A stretch of 10,085 nt of DNA. It comes from Clostridiales bacterium. GTDB taxonomy: Bacteria; Bacillota; Clostridia; Christensenellales; CAG-138. The DNA is taken from contig JAAZFD010000218.1 in the NCBI GenBank assembly GCA_012511925.1, forward strand, positions 1 to 10,085, written 5' to 3'. Below, in pieces: positions 1 through 6,642 of the stretch; position 1 is the stretch's first letter; each line of letters starts with the position of its first letter. The notes beneath the pieces were generated by a model, which saw only the letters and a program-made list of their open reading frames with translations, had not been told where the DNA came from and made no database searches. A program made the position numbers and the translations under genes.

Positions 1-2796
1 CTATTAAGGATTCGCAAAAAGCCAAACGATTTAAACATATCGGGCTTGCGGCGTGAGGAGCTATATAAATTCGGAATTTCAAACGTGTTACCGCTCGTAC
101 AGGTGAAAATTTCGAACACAACACAGCTAAGATTGCTAAAAACATTACTTAAATTCCATGAGTATATGTCCAAAATGGGATGCAATTTTGAGCTTGCTAT
201 TGTGGGCGATTACGAAAACGAATACTCCAACGAGGTGCGTTCGAAGATTGCGGATATCGTTTCCACAAACTCAATAAACGATATGTATTCGTACTCGGTT
301 CGAGTGATTCATGGCTACGATATTAACGAAGATATTTTTGACCTGCTTTGTATGTGCGCTTTAATCATAATAGACCCAAACAGGTCATTAGACAGGCAAT
401 TCGAAATCGAGCCATTCGTTGATATGCATAAAAAACAGTTTGAAAAAGAAGGGCAATATACAGCACCCCTACCGATTCAAAGACCAAAGCTATTATTTGA
501 TAACGGCTTAGGCGGCTTTGACGAGGAAACAGGCGACTACATTTTGGTTCTTTCAAAAGACGACAATACCCCCATGCCATGGAGCAACATATTAACTAAC
601 GAGGGCTTTGGAACGCTTGTAACTGAATGTGGCGGAGGTTATACATGGAAGGGCAACAGCCACGAAAACAGACTTACACCTTGGTATTGCGACCCCATTC
701 GTGATACGCTTTCAGAGATTATTTTGATAAGAGATGATGAAACAGGCGAGGTTTGGACGCTAACACATGGCGCATTACAGGGAGAAGGATTGGTGCTTGT
801 TCGCCATAGCTACGGCTTTACAAGGTTTACTTCGGGCAACAGCGGTTTAGAGCAAACACTAACCATTGCGGTAGATGATAATAAACCCGTTAAATACAGC
901 AAGATTTCCATTGTAAACCCCGAAAACAGGGAAAGGCATTTAACCTGCTTCTACATGGTGGATTATGATTTATCATCAGATGCAACCCCACGCTTTGAAG
1001 AAAATGCGATTTATATGTTCAACTCGAAATCGAATGAATGTAGATATTCGGCTATAGCTTTTGAGGGCGAGCATACAATAGAATTTTCAACCGACAGGGA
1101 AGCCATGCTAAATCAAGGTTGGACATTAGAAAGCATCTCTAAGCAAACAGGCAGAAACAGCTTAGCATGTATTAGCGTTTCATTTAGGGTTAAATCGGGC
1201 GAGGGACAGGATTTAGTATTTATGCTTGGTGAGGGCGAATACACAACGGCAAAAGCGATTACAAGACAAACAAGTTCAATAGGTTTTGAACAGCTATTAC
1301 ACCGCATAAGCGATTATTGGGATGTAAGGCTCAACCAAATCATAGTAAAAACCCCTGAACCCGAGTTCGATTTGTTGGTGAACCGCCGACTTCTTTATCA
1401 GGTGTATGCAAGCCGACTTATGGGGCGCACAGGCTATTATCAAAGCGGCGGCGCATACGGCTTCAGAGACCAGTTGCAGGATGTATTGTCGCTATTGCAC
1501 TCAAACCCAATGCGAGCAAAGGGGCAAATATTGCTTTCTGCCGCAATGCAGTTCGAAGCAGGCGATGTACTTCACTGGTGGCATACACCTTCAAAGGGAG
1601 TTCGCACAAGAATAACCGATGACAGGCTTTTTCTACCCTTTGCAACAGCAAAATATTGCGAAATAACGGGCGATTATGCGATATATGATGCTAAAGTTCC
1701 GTTTTTGAAGGATGTTCCGCTTAAAGAGCACGAAAGCGACAAATATTTTGTTGCCGAGCATACAAACCATTCGGAATCCCTTTACGAGCATTGTATGCGA
1801 GCAATCGAGGTAACATTGGATTTAGGAGAAAGAAATTTACCCCTAATGGGCGGAAGCGATTGGAATGACGGAATGGATTACGTAGGCAGGGACGGCGGAG
1901 AAAGCGTATTTTTAGCCTTTATGCTGCAAATCGTAATCGACGGTATTGCACCTATAGCAAGGCAACGCAATGATAAGCGCTTACAAGAGTTCGAGCAAAT
2001 AAAGGAGACGCTAAGAGTTGCCGTAGAGGAGCACGCATGGGATGGTGCATGGTATAAGCGAGCATTTTTCGGCGATGGCACACCCTTAGGCTCACATATA
2101 AACACAGAAGGGCTAATCGATATGATTCCGCAAGTGTTTTCAGTGTTTGCTGATGCAGAGAAAGCAGAAACTGCATATAAATCGGCTGTTTCAATGCTTA
2201 TGAGCGAGGAAAACGGTGTTATCGCTTTGCTTAGTCCTCCATATAACGAGATTAAGGAGGGCGATGAGAAAATCGTTGGCTACATTCAAGCATACCTACC
2301 AGGTGTGCGTGAAAATGGCGGTCAATACACTCATGCGGCGGCTTGGAGCATTATGGCGGCATGCAAACTGAAGGATAGAGAGCTTGCCATTCGTCAGTTC
2401 AGGCTCATAAACCCAATAAACCATACCGCTCGAAAAACCTCAATGCTAAAATATAAGGGCGAACCATACGCTGTGGCTGGCGATGTTTACGCTTATGGCA
2501 GACACGCATCAAGAGCAGGTTGGACATGGTACACAGGTTCGGCGGCTTGGCTTTACATTGCGGCGGTTGAAAGTATTTTAGGCTTAGAAAAAAAGGGTAA
2601 CACGCTAAAAATTTCGCCTAATGTGCCTTGGAATGATTTTAGCATCGAATATAAATACCTTTCGGCTGTTTATAAAATCTCCGTTAATCAGAATAGCGGA
2701 AGCAGTAGGGTAGTGGTTGACGGCATTGAAGTAGAGCAAGGCATAATCGAGCTAAAAGATGATGGCAAAGTGCATGAGGTATTAGTATTACTATAA
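1..2796 (+). CDS. Cyclic beta-1,2-glucan synthase-like protein, C-terminal part with GH94 phosphorylase domain (5' end outside window)
   Basis: The frame is open from base 1, so this is the last 931 residues of a longer protein; the TTG at 46 is not a credible start. The first ~130 residues (LLKTLLKFHEYM, then a region ending in LCMCALIIIDPN) match, from memory, the segment before the phosphorylase domain in NdvB/Cgs proteins. Next comes a GH94 beta-sandwich region (GGFDEETGDYIL, GGGYTWKGNSHENRLTPW, about bases 510-1270). An alpha/alpha-barrel follows with GGAYGFRDQLQD (about 1447-1482), DWNDG (1858-1872, holding the family's catalytic aspartate), THAAAW (about 2329-2346, a phosphate-binding-type histidine) and GWTWYTGSAAWLY near the end. 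In Cgs the N-terminal GT84 half polymerises glucose from UDP-glucose at the membrane, and the GH94 half trims chain length by phosphorolysis; that N-terminal half is not visible here. The alternative is a long stand-alone beta-1,2-oligoglucan phosphorylase. GH94 membership is firm; the full Cgs assignment is likely. Confidence 0.85.
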   Translation, partial: LLRIRKKPNDLNISGLRREELYKFGISNVLPLVQVKISNTTQLRLLKTLLKFHEYMSKMGCNFELAIVGDYENEYSNEVRSKIADIVSTNSINDMYSYSVRVIHGYDINEDIFDLLCMCALIIIDPNRSLDRQFEIEPFVDMHKKQFEKEGQYTAPLPIQRPKLLFDNGLGGFDEETGDYILVLSKDDNTPMPWSNILTNEGFGTLVTECGGGYTWKGNSHENRLTPWYCDPIRDTLSEIILIRDDETGEVWTLTHGALQGEGLVLVRHSYGFTRFTSGNSGLEQTLTIAVDDNKPVKYSKISIVNPENRERHLTCFYMVDYDLSSDATPRFEENAIYMFNSKSNECRYSAIAFEGEHTIEFSTDREAMLNQGWTLESISKQTGRNSLACISVSFRVKSGEGQDLVFMLGEGEYTTAKAITRQTSSIGFEQLLHRISDYWDVRLNQIIVKTPEPEFDLLVNRRLLYQVYASRLMGRTGYYQSGGAYGFRDQLQDVLSLLHSNPMRAKGQILLSAAMQFEAGDVLHWWHTPSKGVRTRITDDRLFLPFATAKYCEITGDYAIYDAKVPFLKDVPLKEHESDKYFVAEHTNHSESLYEHCMRAIEVTLDLGERNLPLMGGSDWNDGMDYVGRDGGESVFLAFMLQIVIDGIAPIARQRNDKRLQEFEQIKETLRVAVEEHAWDGAWYKRAFFGDGTPLGSHINTEGLIDMIPQVFSVFADAEKAETAYKSAVSMLMSEENGVIALLSPPYNEIKEGDEKIVGYIQAYLPGVRENGGQYTHAAAWSIMAACKLKDRELAIRQFRLINPINHTARKTSMLKYKGEPYAVAGDVYAYGRHASRAGWTWYTGSAAWLYIAAVESILGLEKKGNTLKISPNVPWNDFSIEYKYLSAVYKISVNQNSGSSRVVVDGIEVEQGIIELKDDGKVHEVLVLL

Positions 2797-2920
2797 GAAA
2801 AAACGCTTTGTTAAGCTGATTCAAAACAAGCGCGTTACACTGTTTGGTTTTTTGACAACGGGTTATCGGGTAGTAGGGGCTTTCCCTGTGTGTTCGCCCG
2901 CTTAGACTATATAAACAAGC
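2797..2920. other. Non-coding stretch after the glucan synthase gene
   Basis: These 124 bases hold no credible gene. An imperfect hairpin is visible: AACGC (2802-2806) pairs with GCGTT (2832-2836), and TTGTT (2808-2812) with AACAA (2825-2829). A T run at 2848-2853 lies too far downstream for a standard terminator. Further on, CGGG (2867-2870) can pair with CCCG (2897-2900) around an inner AGGG/CCCT stem. A TTGACA at 2852-2857 has no -10 box at normal spacing. The stretch is probably 3' untranslated RNA; no known RNA family was recognised. Confidence 0.4.
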
Positions 2921-2950
2921 AAAAAGTCCCGAAAAATCGAGACTTTTTTT
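2921..2950. terminator. Bidirectional intrinsic terminator between convergent genes
   Basis: An AAAAAGTC arm pairs with GACTTTTT. The stem continues, after one C/A mismatch, with CG/CG around an AAAAAT loop. The plus strand ends in a run of seven T, and the minus strand also reads into a T run, so the hairpin can end both the glucan synthase gene (stop at 2796) and the lyase gene (stop at 2965). Confidence 0.8.
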
Positions 2951-2964
2951 ATTAGTGTTAAGTA

Positions 2965-4167
2965 TTATCCGAAAACCTTCTTAAATGCGTTCTCAATATC
3001 TTGGATAATATCTTCCGGTTCTTCAAGACCTATGCTGAATCTAATCATGGCAGGGTTTAATCCGCAAGCCAACAGCTCTTCCTCTGTGTAGCAGCTATGG
3101 GTCATAGAAGCAGGATGCTCAACCAAGGTTTCTGCATCGCCCAAGGATACTGCCAAAGAGCAAAGCTCGAAGGCGTTTAGCATTTCCTCTGATTTTTCCC
3201 TTGAAGCCTTTAGAATTACTGCAATCATTCCACCGAATCCACTCATTTGCTTTTTAGCGACATCATATTGTGGGTGAGACTCTAAACCGGGATAGTAAAC
3301 GGTTTCAACGAGTGGGTGTGCTTCTAAATACTTTGCTACTATCATAGCGTTTTCACAATGCCTTTTCATTCGAATATCTAAGGTTTTTAGCCCACGAGAA
3401 ATCAAGAACGATTAGAAAGGCCCTATTACTGCGCCAGTCATGTCTTTCATACCGAACAAATTACATTCGGTGATATATTCTTTTGAGCCTACGATTACGC
3501 CGGCAATAACGTCGCCATGACCGTTGAGATACTTTGTTGCACTATGCACAACAACATCCGCTCCCAAATCTAAGGGGCGTTGCAAGTATGGAGTGCAGAA
3601 GGTATTATCAACCATAACGGTAATATCTTTGTTGTACTCATGTGCTTGCTTTGAAATTTTCTCAATATCGATTAGCTTTAAGCTGGGGTTGCAAGGGGTT
3701 TCAAAGTAAACTATCTTTGTGTTCTTTTGCAAAGCCTTTTTCATCGCATCAGGATTCGAAAAATCTACGAATGTTACATCAACACCGAAACGAGAAATAC
3801 CATGCTTTAGGAATGCAAATGTGCAACCATACAAGGTATCGTCAGCCAATATATGGTCGCCTGATTTTACAAGAGTCCATATTGCGGTTGTAATTGCGCC
3901 AATACCCGAGGCAGCTACCAAGCCTGCTTCACCATTTTCTAAGCTGGCTACCTTTTTAGCAACCTGTGCAGCATTCGGATTACCTAAACGCGTATAAATA
4001 TAACCTTCCTCTTCACCTGCAAAGCGTTTTGCACCTTGTGCGGTATTGTCAAAAACAAATGTAGATGTTTGAAAAATAGGTGTAGCAAGCGGTGCAATCC
4101 CTGGGATATGTAAACTTCCTTCGTGTATCTGTCTTGTTGCGAAACCAAGTTTCTTTTTGTTAGACAT
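2965..4167 (-). pseudogene. megL: Methionine gamma-lyase (Cys/Met metabolism PLP enzyme), interrupted by an in-frame TAA
   Basis: Methionine gamma-lyase is a cytosolic PLP enzyme that splits L-methionine into methanethiol, 2-oxobutyrate and ammonia. Read through the stop, the frame has 400 codons before its TAA, the usual family length. Visible features are IYTRLGNP (PLP-phosphate binding from the neighbouring subunit), TLYGCTFAF with Tyr113 and Cys115, SATKYLNG with Lys212 (PLP Schiff base), SLGDAETL and Arg376 (substrate carboxylate). Cys115 matches the cysteine that marks methionine gamma-lyase over cystathionine lyases. Codon 252 (3414-3412) is TAA, directly after MTGAVIGPF where relatives have Asp or Glu; SFLISRGLKTLDIRM continues in the same frame. 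The truncated 251-residue product would lack the C-terminal domain and Arg376. The start is ATG 4167, with GGAGGG 7 nt upstream; the upstream ATG at 4188 lies around the transcription start. This may be a recent nonsense mutation or a sequence error. Confidence 0.88.
3412..3414 (-). other. Premature in-frame TAA stop in megL (codon 252)
   Basis: On the minus strand the codons read GGG CCT TTC TAA TCG TTC TTG. Both flanks align to the family motif GPF-[DE]-x-FLI in one frame, so no frameshift is needed. A GAA-to-TAA or CAA-to-TAA change would be a single substitution. The first possible restart (TTG at 3405) has no ribosome-binding site. Confidence 0.9.
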
Positions 4168-4199
4168 TTTATTACCCTCCAAGTACATATTATACCTTC

Positions 4200-4228
4200 A
4201 TAATATCACTATTGCCTCTTTTCGTCAA
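4200..4228 (-). promoter_or_regulatory. Sigma-A-type promoter of megL
   Basis: On the minus strand, TTGACG (4228-4223) and TATTAT (4205-4200) are separated by exactly 17 bases. Transcription would start near 4193, giving a leader of about 25 nt with GGAGGG at 4180-4175. A second TATAAT (4194-4189) lies just downstream. The intact promoter suggests the broken gene is still transcribed. Confidence 0.7.
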
Positions 4229-4291
4229 TCAATCTTAGAAAATATAAAATTCAGGGGGGGGAATGGCTCGAAGGAAAAATAAGAGAATACA

Positions 4292-4321
4292 TTGACATTC
4301 GGTTTTGGCAAGGTATATACT
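4292..4321 (+). promoter_or_regulatory. Sigma-A-type promoter of the GyrI-GNAT gene
   Basis: TTGACA (4292-4297) is followed after 18 bases by TATACT (4316-4321). The leader then carries AAAGGA (4341-4346), 5 nt before the ATG at 4352. TATATAC (4314-4320) and GTATATA (4335-4341) form a 7-bp inverted repeat over the -10 and start region, a possible operator, although it is very AT-rich. Confidence 0.65.
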
Positions 4322-4351
4322 ATACTAAGTAAAAGTATATAAAGGAACATT

Positions 4352-5545
4352 ATGTTTAATTTTATTAAAGACTATAAAGCACGATATAAGCCTTCGGGAA
4401 TCCCGCGTGAAATCGAGGATGATGTTGGAGTTTACTTGGTATATGAAGGCGGCGGATTTCTCTCAATAAGTAATCCCGAATATGTACGCGCGAAAAAGAT
4501 GCTACGAAAACTTGCAAAAACGATAAAACTTTTAGCCAACACCTGTAGCGGTTATTTTGATTATGCGATGCCTCCATTTTCGTTACTTATCGCTAATCCC
4601 CAAAAGGAGTACAACCTTATTAAAGGTTGGACACTTCTTATGAGGCAACCAGAATTTATTTCTGACGAAGTTTTTCGTTTGGCAAAATCAGCAATAGGTG
4701 AAGATAAGAACGACAAGATAACATTGCAAACCTACAATCAAGGGCTATCCGTGCATTGTATGCATATAGGCGAGGTAAAGTACATACACCAAACATATAA
4801 AATGCTGGATAATTATTTAGCAGAGCATGGGCTAATAAAAAACAACGAAAATGATAGGAAAACCAAAATTATTTTACTTAAAACAGACTACAAAAACCCC
4901 GAAAAAACTAAAATAATTATTAGTATTCCTGTTCGTAGAGGTAGCAACAATGATTGCCCTTGCACCATGTCATGCTCTCGTCATGGGAAATGTGAGGAAT
5001 GTATCGCATACCACACAACCATTAAATCATCCCCTTATTGCTCTCGAAGACTAAAAATCAAATTTAGTCCCATTAGAGAGGCAACGATGGAAGACAAAGA
5101 AGCCATGAACGAGCTTTATAAATCGCTATATGGCACAACTGGTTGCACGTGGAGCAAAGATTATCCCAGTATGGAAGTTATCGAGTATGACATTAGTAGA
5201 AACTCAACATTCGTTTTAGAAAGCGGAAAAGAAATAGTTGCTGCAATTTCTATCGAAAAGGAAAGCGATTTTCTTCGTGCAGAAATTTGGAGCGAAGTCG
5301 TAAAAAATCCTTGTGGCATGGGCAGATTGGCTGTGCGTAGAGATATGCAGGGTAGGGGATTGGCGAAAAAGATGATGTTCCATGCAATAGCAAAAATCAA
5401 AGAGCTAGGGCATGATTCGGCTGTTCTGCTTGTATGCAGCAAGAATAAAGTCGCAAAAAGGCTATACAAAACCTATGGATTCGATTTTAGAGGCAAAGTA
5501 GATATGTACGACTATATTTGGGACGCTTACGAAAAAATCTTGTAG
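4352..5545 (+). CDS. Fusion protein: GyrI-like domain, cysteine-rich segment, GNAT acetyltransferase
   Basis: The protein has 397 residues in three parts. Residues 1-195 resemble the stand-alone GyrI-like proteins of the COG4832 type: the pattern around FDYAMPPFSLL, WTLLMRQPEFIS, GLSVHCMHIGE and the closing NPEKTKIIISIPVR is typical. Such domains bind small molecules, and some hydrolyse cyclopropane compounds. Residues 202-230 carry six cysteines (202, 204, 208, 214, 217, 230) in CPCTMSCSRHGKCEECIAYH, resembling the small DUF6485-type proteins and possibly a metal site. Residues 239-397 are a GNAT N-acetyltransferase: IREATMEDKEAM opens the fold, QGRGLA (333-338) is the acetyl-CoA pyrophosphate loop, and AKRLYKTYGF is the typical final helix and strand. 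No signal peptide is present, so it is presumably cytosolic. Start ATG 4352 has AAAGGA 5 nt upstream. A plausible but unproven role is sensing and acetylating a toxic small molecule. The acceptor substrate is unknown. No terminator was seen after the stop. Confidence 0.8.
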   Translation: MFNFIKDYKARYKPSGIPREIEDDVGVYLVYEGGGFLSISNPEYVRAKKMLRKLAKTIKLLANTCSGYFDYAMPPFSLLIANPQKEYNLIKGWTLLMRQPEFISDEVFRLAKSAIGEDKNDKITLQTYNQGLSVHCMHIGEVKYIHQTYKMLDNYLAEHGLIKNNENDRKTKIILLKTDYKNPEKTKIIISIPVRRGSNNDCPCTMSCSRHGKCEECIAYHTTIKSSPYCSRRLKIKFSPIREATMEDKEAMNELYKSLYGTTGCTWSKDYPSMEVIEYDISRNSTFVLESGKEIVAAISIEKESDFLRAEIWSEVVKNPCGMGRLAVRRDMQGRGLAKKMMFHAIAKIKELGHDSAVLLVCSKNKVAKRLYKTYGFDFRGKVDMYDYIWDAYEKIL

Positions 5546-5774
5546 ATTATGGATTAGATAACACAATGTTTCACATTTGCGCCCTTTCCATTTTATGTTT
5601 TTTGGTTTATACTTTATATGATATAGTAATTACTGACTGTAATTGGTTAATAAAACCATGAAAGGAGGGATTAAATTTTAGCAGATGGTTAATATTATAT
5701 CGAAAAGTATAACTCTTTCCCCCTTGACAATCTGGGGGGATATTATAATAAATAAAAAGACTATGGAGGAAAAT
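5546..5774 (+). other. Intergenic region with palindrome, orphan Shine-Dalgarno and promoter
   Basis: No gene is supported in these 229 bases. AGTAATTACT (5625-5634) is a perfect 10-bp palindrome. It overlaps a second inverted repeat, AATTAC (5628-5633) with GTAATT (5639-5644). AAAGGAGGG (5661-5669) is a strong ribosome-binding-site match with no start codon at usable distance: the next ATG, 5685, is 15 nt away. The promoter of the next gene lies at 5724-5749. No terminator for the preceding GNAT gene is visible, so read-through is possible. Confidence 0.45.
5718..5749 (+). promoter_or_regulatory. Putative promoter with overlapping C/G inverted repeat
   Basis: TTGACA (5724-5729) matches the -35 consensus and TATAAT (5744-5749) the -10 consensus, but the spacer is only 14 bases; a weaker TAATAA gives 16. 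TCCCCC (5718-5723) and GGGGGA (5735-5740) are perfect inverted arms that flank the -35 box and fill the spacer. A regulator binding this repeat would block or remodel the promoter. The short spacer also suggests dependence on an activator of the DNA-twisting kind. This is inference from sequence only. Confidence 0.5.
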
Positions 5775-6563
5775 ATGCGTAAAACATTCGCTTTTTTGCT
5801 TACGTTCGCCTTGCTACTTATGGCAGGGTGCACTGCACCTGTTGAAAACAACAGCACGCCAAAACCAACTGATTCGCTCAACACGCAAGAGCCGGTTGAG
5901 TCTGCAACTACGGGTGATTTTTCGTTCACAAAGGATTTTGACTTAGACGGCGATGGCACAACAGAAGAAATCAAACTAATAATACATTCCTACAACGAAC
6001 CTACGCTTGTTATTGGCGATTCAGAGTTAAAGTTTACAAACCATTCAGATGCGAGCTATAATTCAAACCCACAGATTACCGTTTGCAATGTAGAGGGCGG
6101 CAAGCTCATCTATATAGTTTTAGAGGGTAATGCAAACTTTTATGCTCATTGTGCCTACTATTCAGACGATAAGCTGACTGAGATTGCTTTTCCGTTTGAT
6201 TATGAGAATCTAAATGCACTGTTCCCACGCAAGTGGCTAACAGACAAGCAAATCGAAATCACTTGTGCGTTAGGCGGAGAAAGCAAAGTGTTAGAAATAG
6301 ATGAGGAAGGCTTCAAAACTTTAAGCGGTGTAGATTTTGAAAGCTATACAAAAACAAACGAGTTCACAGTGGGCGATAATAACATAACCGCAATCAATGC
6401 AGAGAATGGCGAGCTACGGCTAATATACTTACTCGAGTTTGAAAACTATTGGGTATTTGCCGAAGCTGAGTTAACGTTAAAGTTCTCTGCGGAAACACAA
6501 ACTCTCGAACTTTCCGATGTAAACTATACAGTTGATGACAATTACACTTGGATAAAAGACTAA
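5775..6563 (+). CDS. Lipoprotein of unknown function with DxDxDG motif
   Basis: The protein has 262 residues and its family is not recognised. The N-terminus MRKTFAFLLTFALLLMAGC is a lipoprotein signal with lipobox LMAG-C; Cys19 would be lipidated, anchoring the protein outside the cytoplasmic membrane. A Thr/Ser/Pro/Asn-rich linker follows (about 20-48). Residues 54-65, DFDLDGDGTTEE, form a calcium-loop-like motif with Asp56, Asp58 and Asp60, as in FG-GAP or dockerin-type loops at the start of secreted beta-rich domains. The remainder is acidic and beta-strand-like, ending in SDVNYTVDDNYTWIKD. The start is ATG 5775, with GGAGG 5 nt upstream; the in-frame ATG at 5685 lies upstream of the promoter and would bury the signal peptide. 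It is probably monocistronic, with its own terminator at 6584-6614. A ligand-binding or surface-sensing role is possible but not shown. Confidence 0.75.
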   Translation: MRKTFAFLLTFALLLMAGCTAPVENNSTPKPTDSLNTQEPVESATTGDFSFTKDFDLDGDGTTEEIKLIIHSYNEPTLVIGDSELKFTNHSDASYNSNPQITVCNVEGGKLIYIVLEGNANFYAHCAYYSDDKLTEIAFPFDYENLNALFPRKWLTDKQIEITCALGGESKVLEIDEEGFKTLSGVDFESYTKTNEFTVGDNNITAINAENGELRLIYLLEFENYWVFAEAELTLKFSAETQTLELSDVNYTVDDNYTWIKD

Positions 6564-6583
6564 ACCCAAAACCCAAAAACAGC

Positions 6584-6614
6584 AACAAAGGCACATCCCG
6601 TGCCTTTGTTTTTT
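6584..6614 (+). terminator. Intrinsic terminator of the lipoprotein gene
   Basis: AACAAAGGCAC (6584-6594) and GTGCCTTTGTT (6600-6610) form a perfect 11-bp stem with a 5-nt loop, followed by T through 6614. On the minus strand the hairpin is followed by a looser T-rich stretch, so it may also end the convergent SleB gene, whose stop is at 6643. Confidence 0.9.
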
Positions 6615-6642
6615 AGAAAAGCGAATCAATTATTGCTTTTCG

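Noticed and set aside
2965..3405. A separate 146-residue gene beginning at TTG 3405
   Set aside because: It is in the same frame as the upstream lyase fragment, two codons after the TAA, continues the family alignment without a gap and has no ribosome-binding site. It is the C-terminal domain of the broken gene.
3412..3414. Recoding of the stop as selenocysteine or pyrrolysine, or an altered genetic code
   Set aside because: The codon is TAA, whereas selenocysteine uses TGA and pyrrolysine TAG. TAA also ends four intact genes in this window, and no other gene has an internal stop.
4168..4188. Upstream ATG at 4188 as the methionine gamma-lyase start
   Set aside because: It lies at the predicted transcription start and has no Shine-Dalgarno, while ATG 4167 has GGAGGG at 7 nt and gives the normal family N-terminus.
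5161..5469. 102-residue minus-strand frame opposite the GNAT domain
   Set aside because: It is a shadow of the GNAT coding sequence, with no ribosome-binding site and no recognisable domain.
5658..5681. Seven-codon leader peptide MKGGIKF
   Set aside because: It has no ribosome-binding site and contains the Shine-Dalgarno-like sequence inside itself. There is no attenuator-type codon pattern.
5685..5774. Start of the lipoprotein at ATG 5685
   Set aside because: The extra 30 residues lie over the promoter and would put the lipobox at residue 49. ATG 5775 has GGAGG at 5 nt and gives a standard signal peptide.
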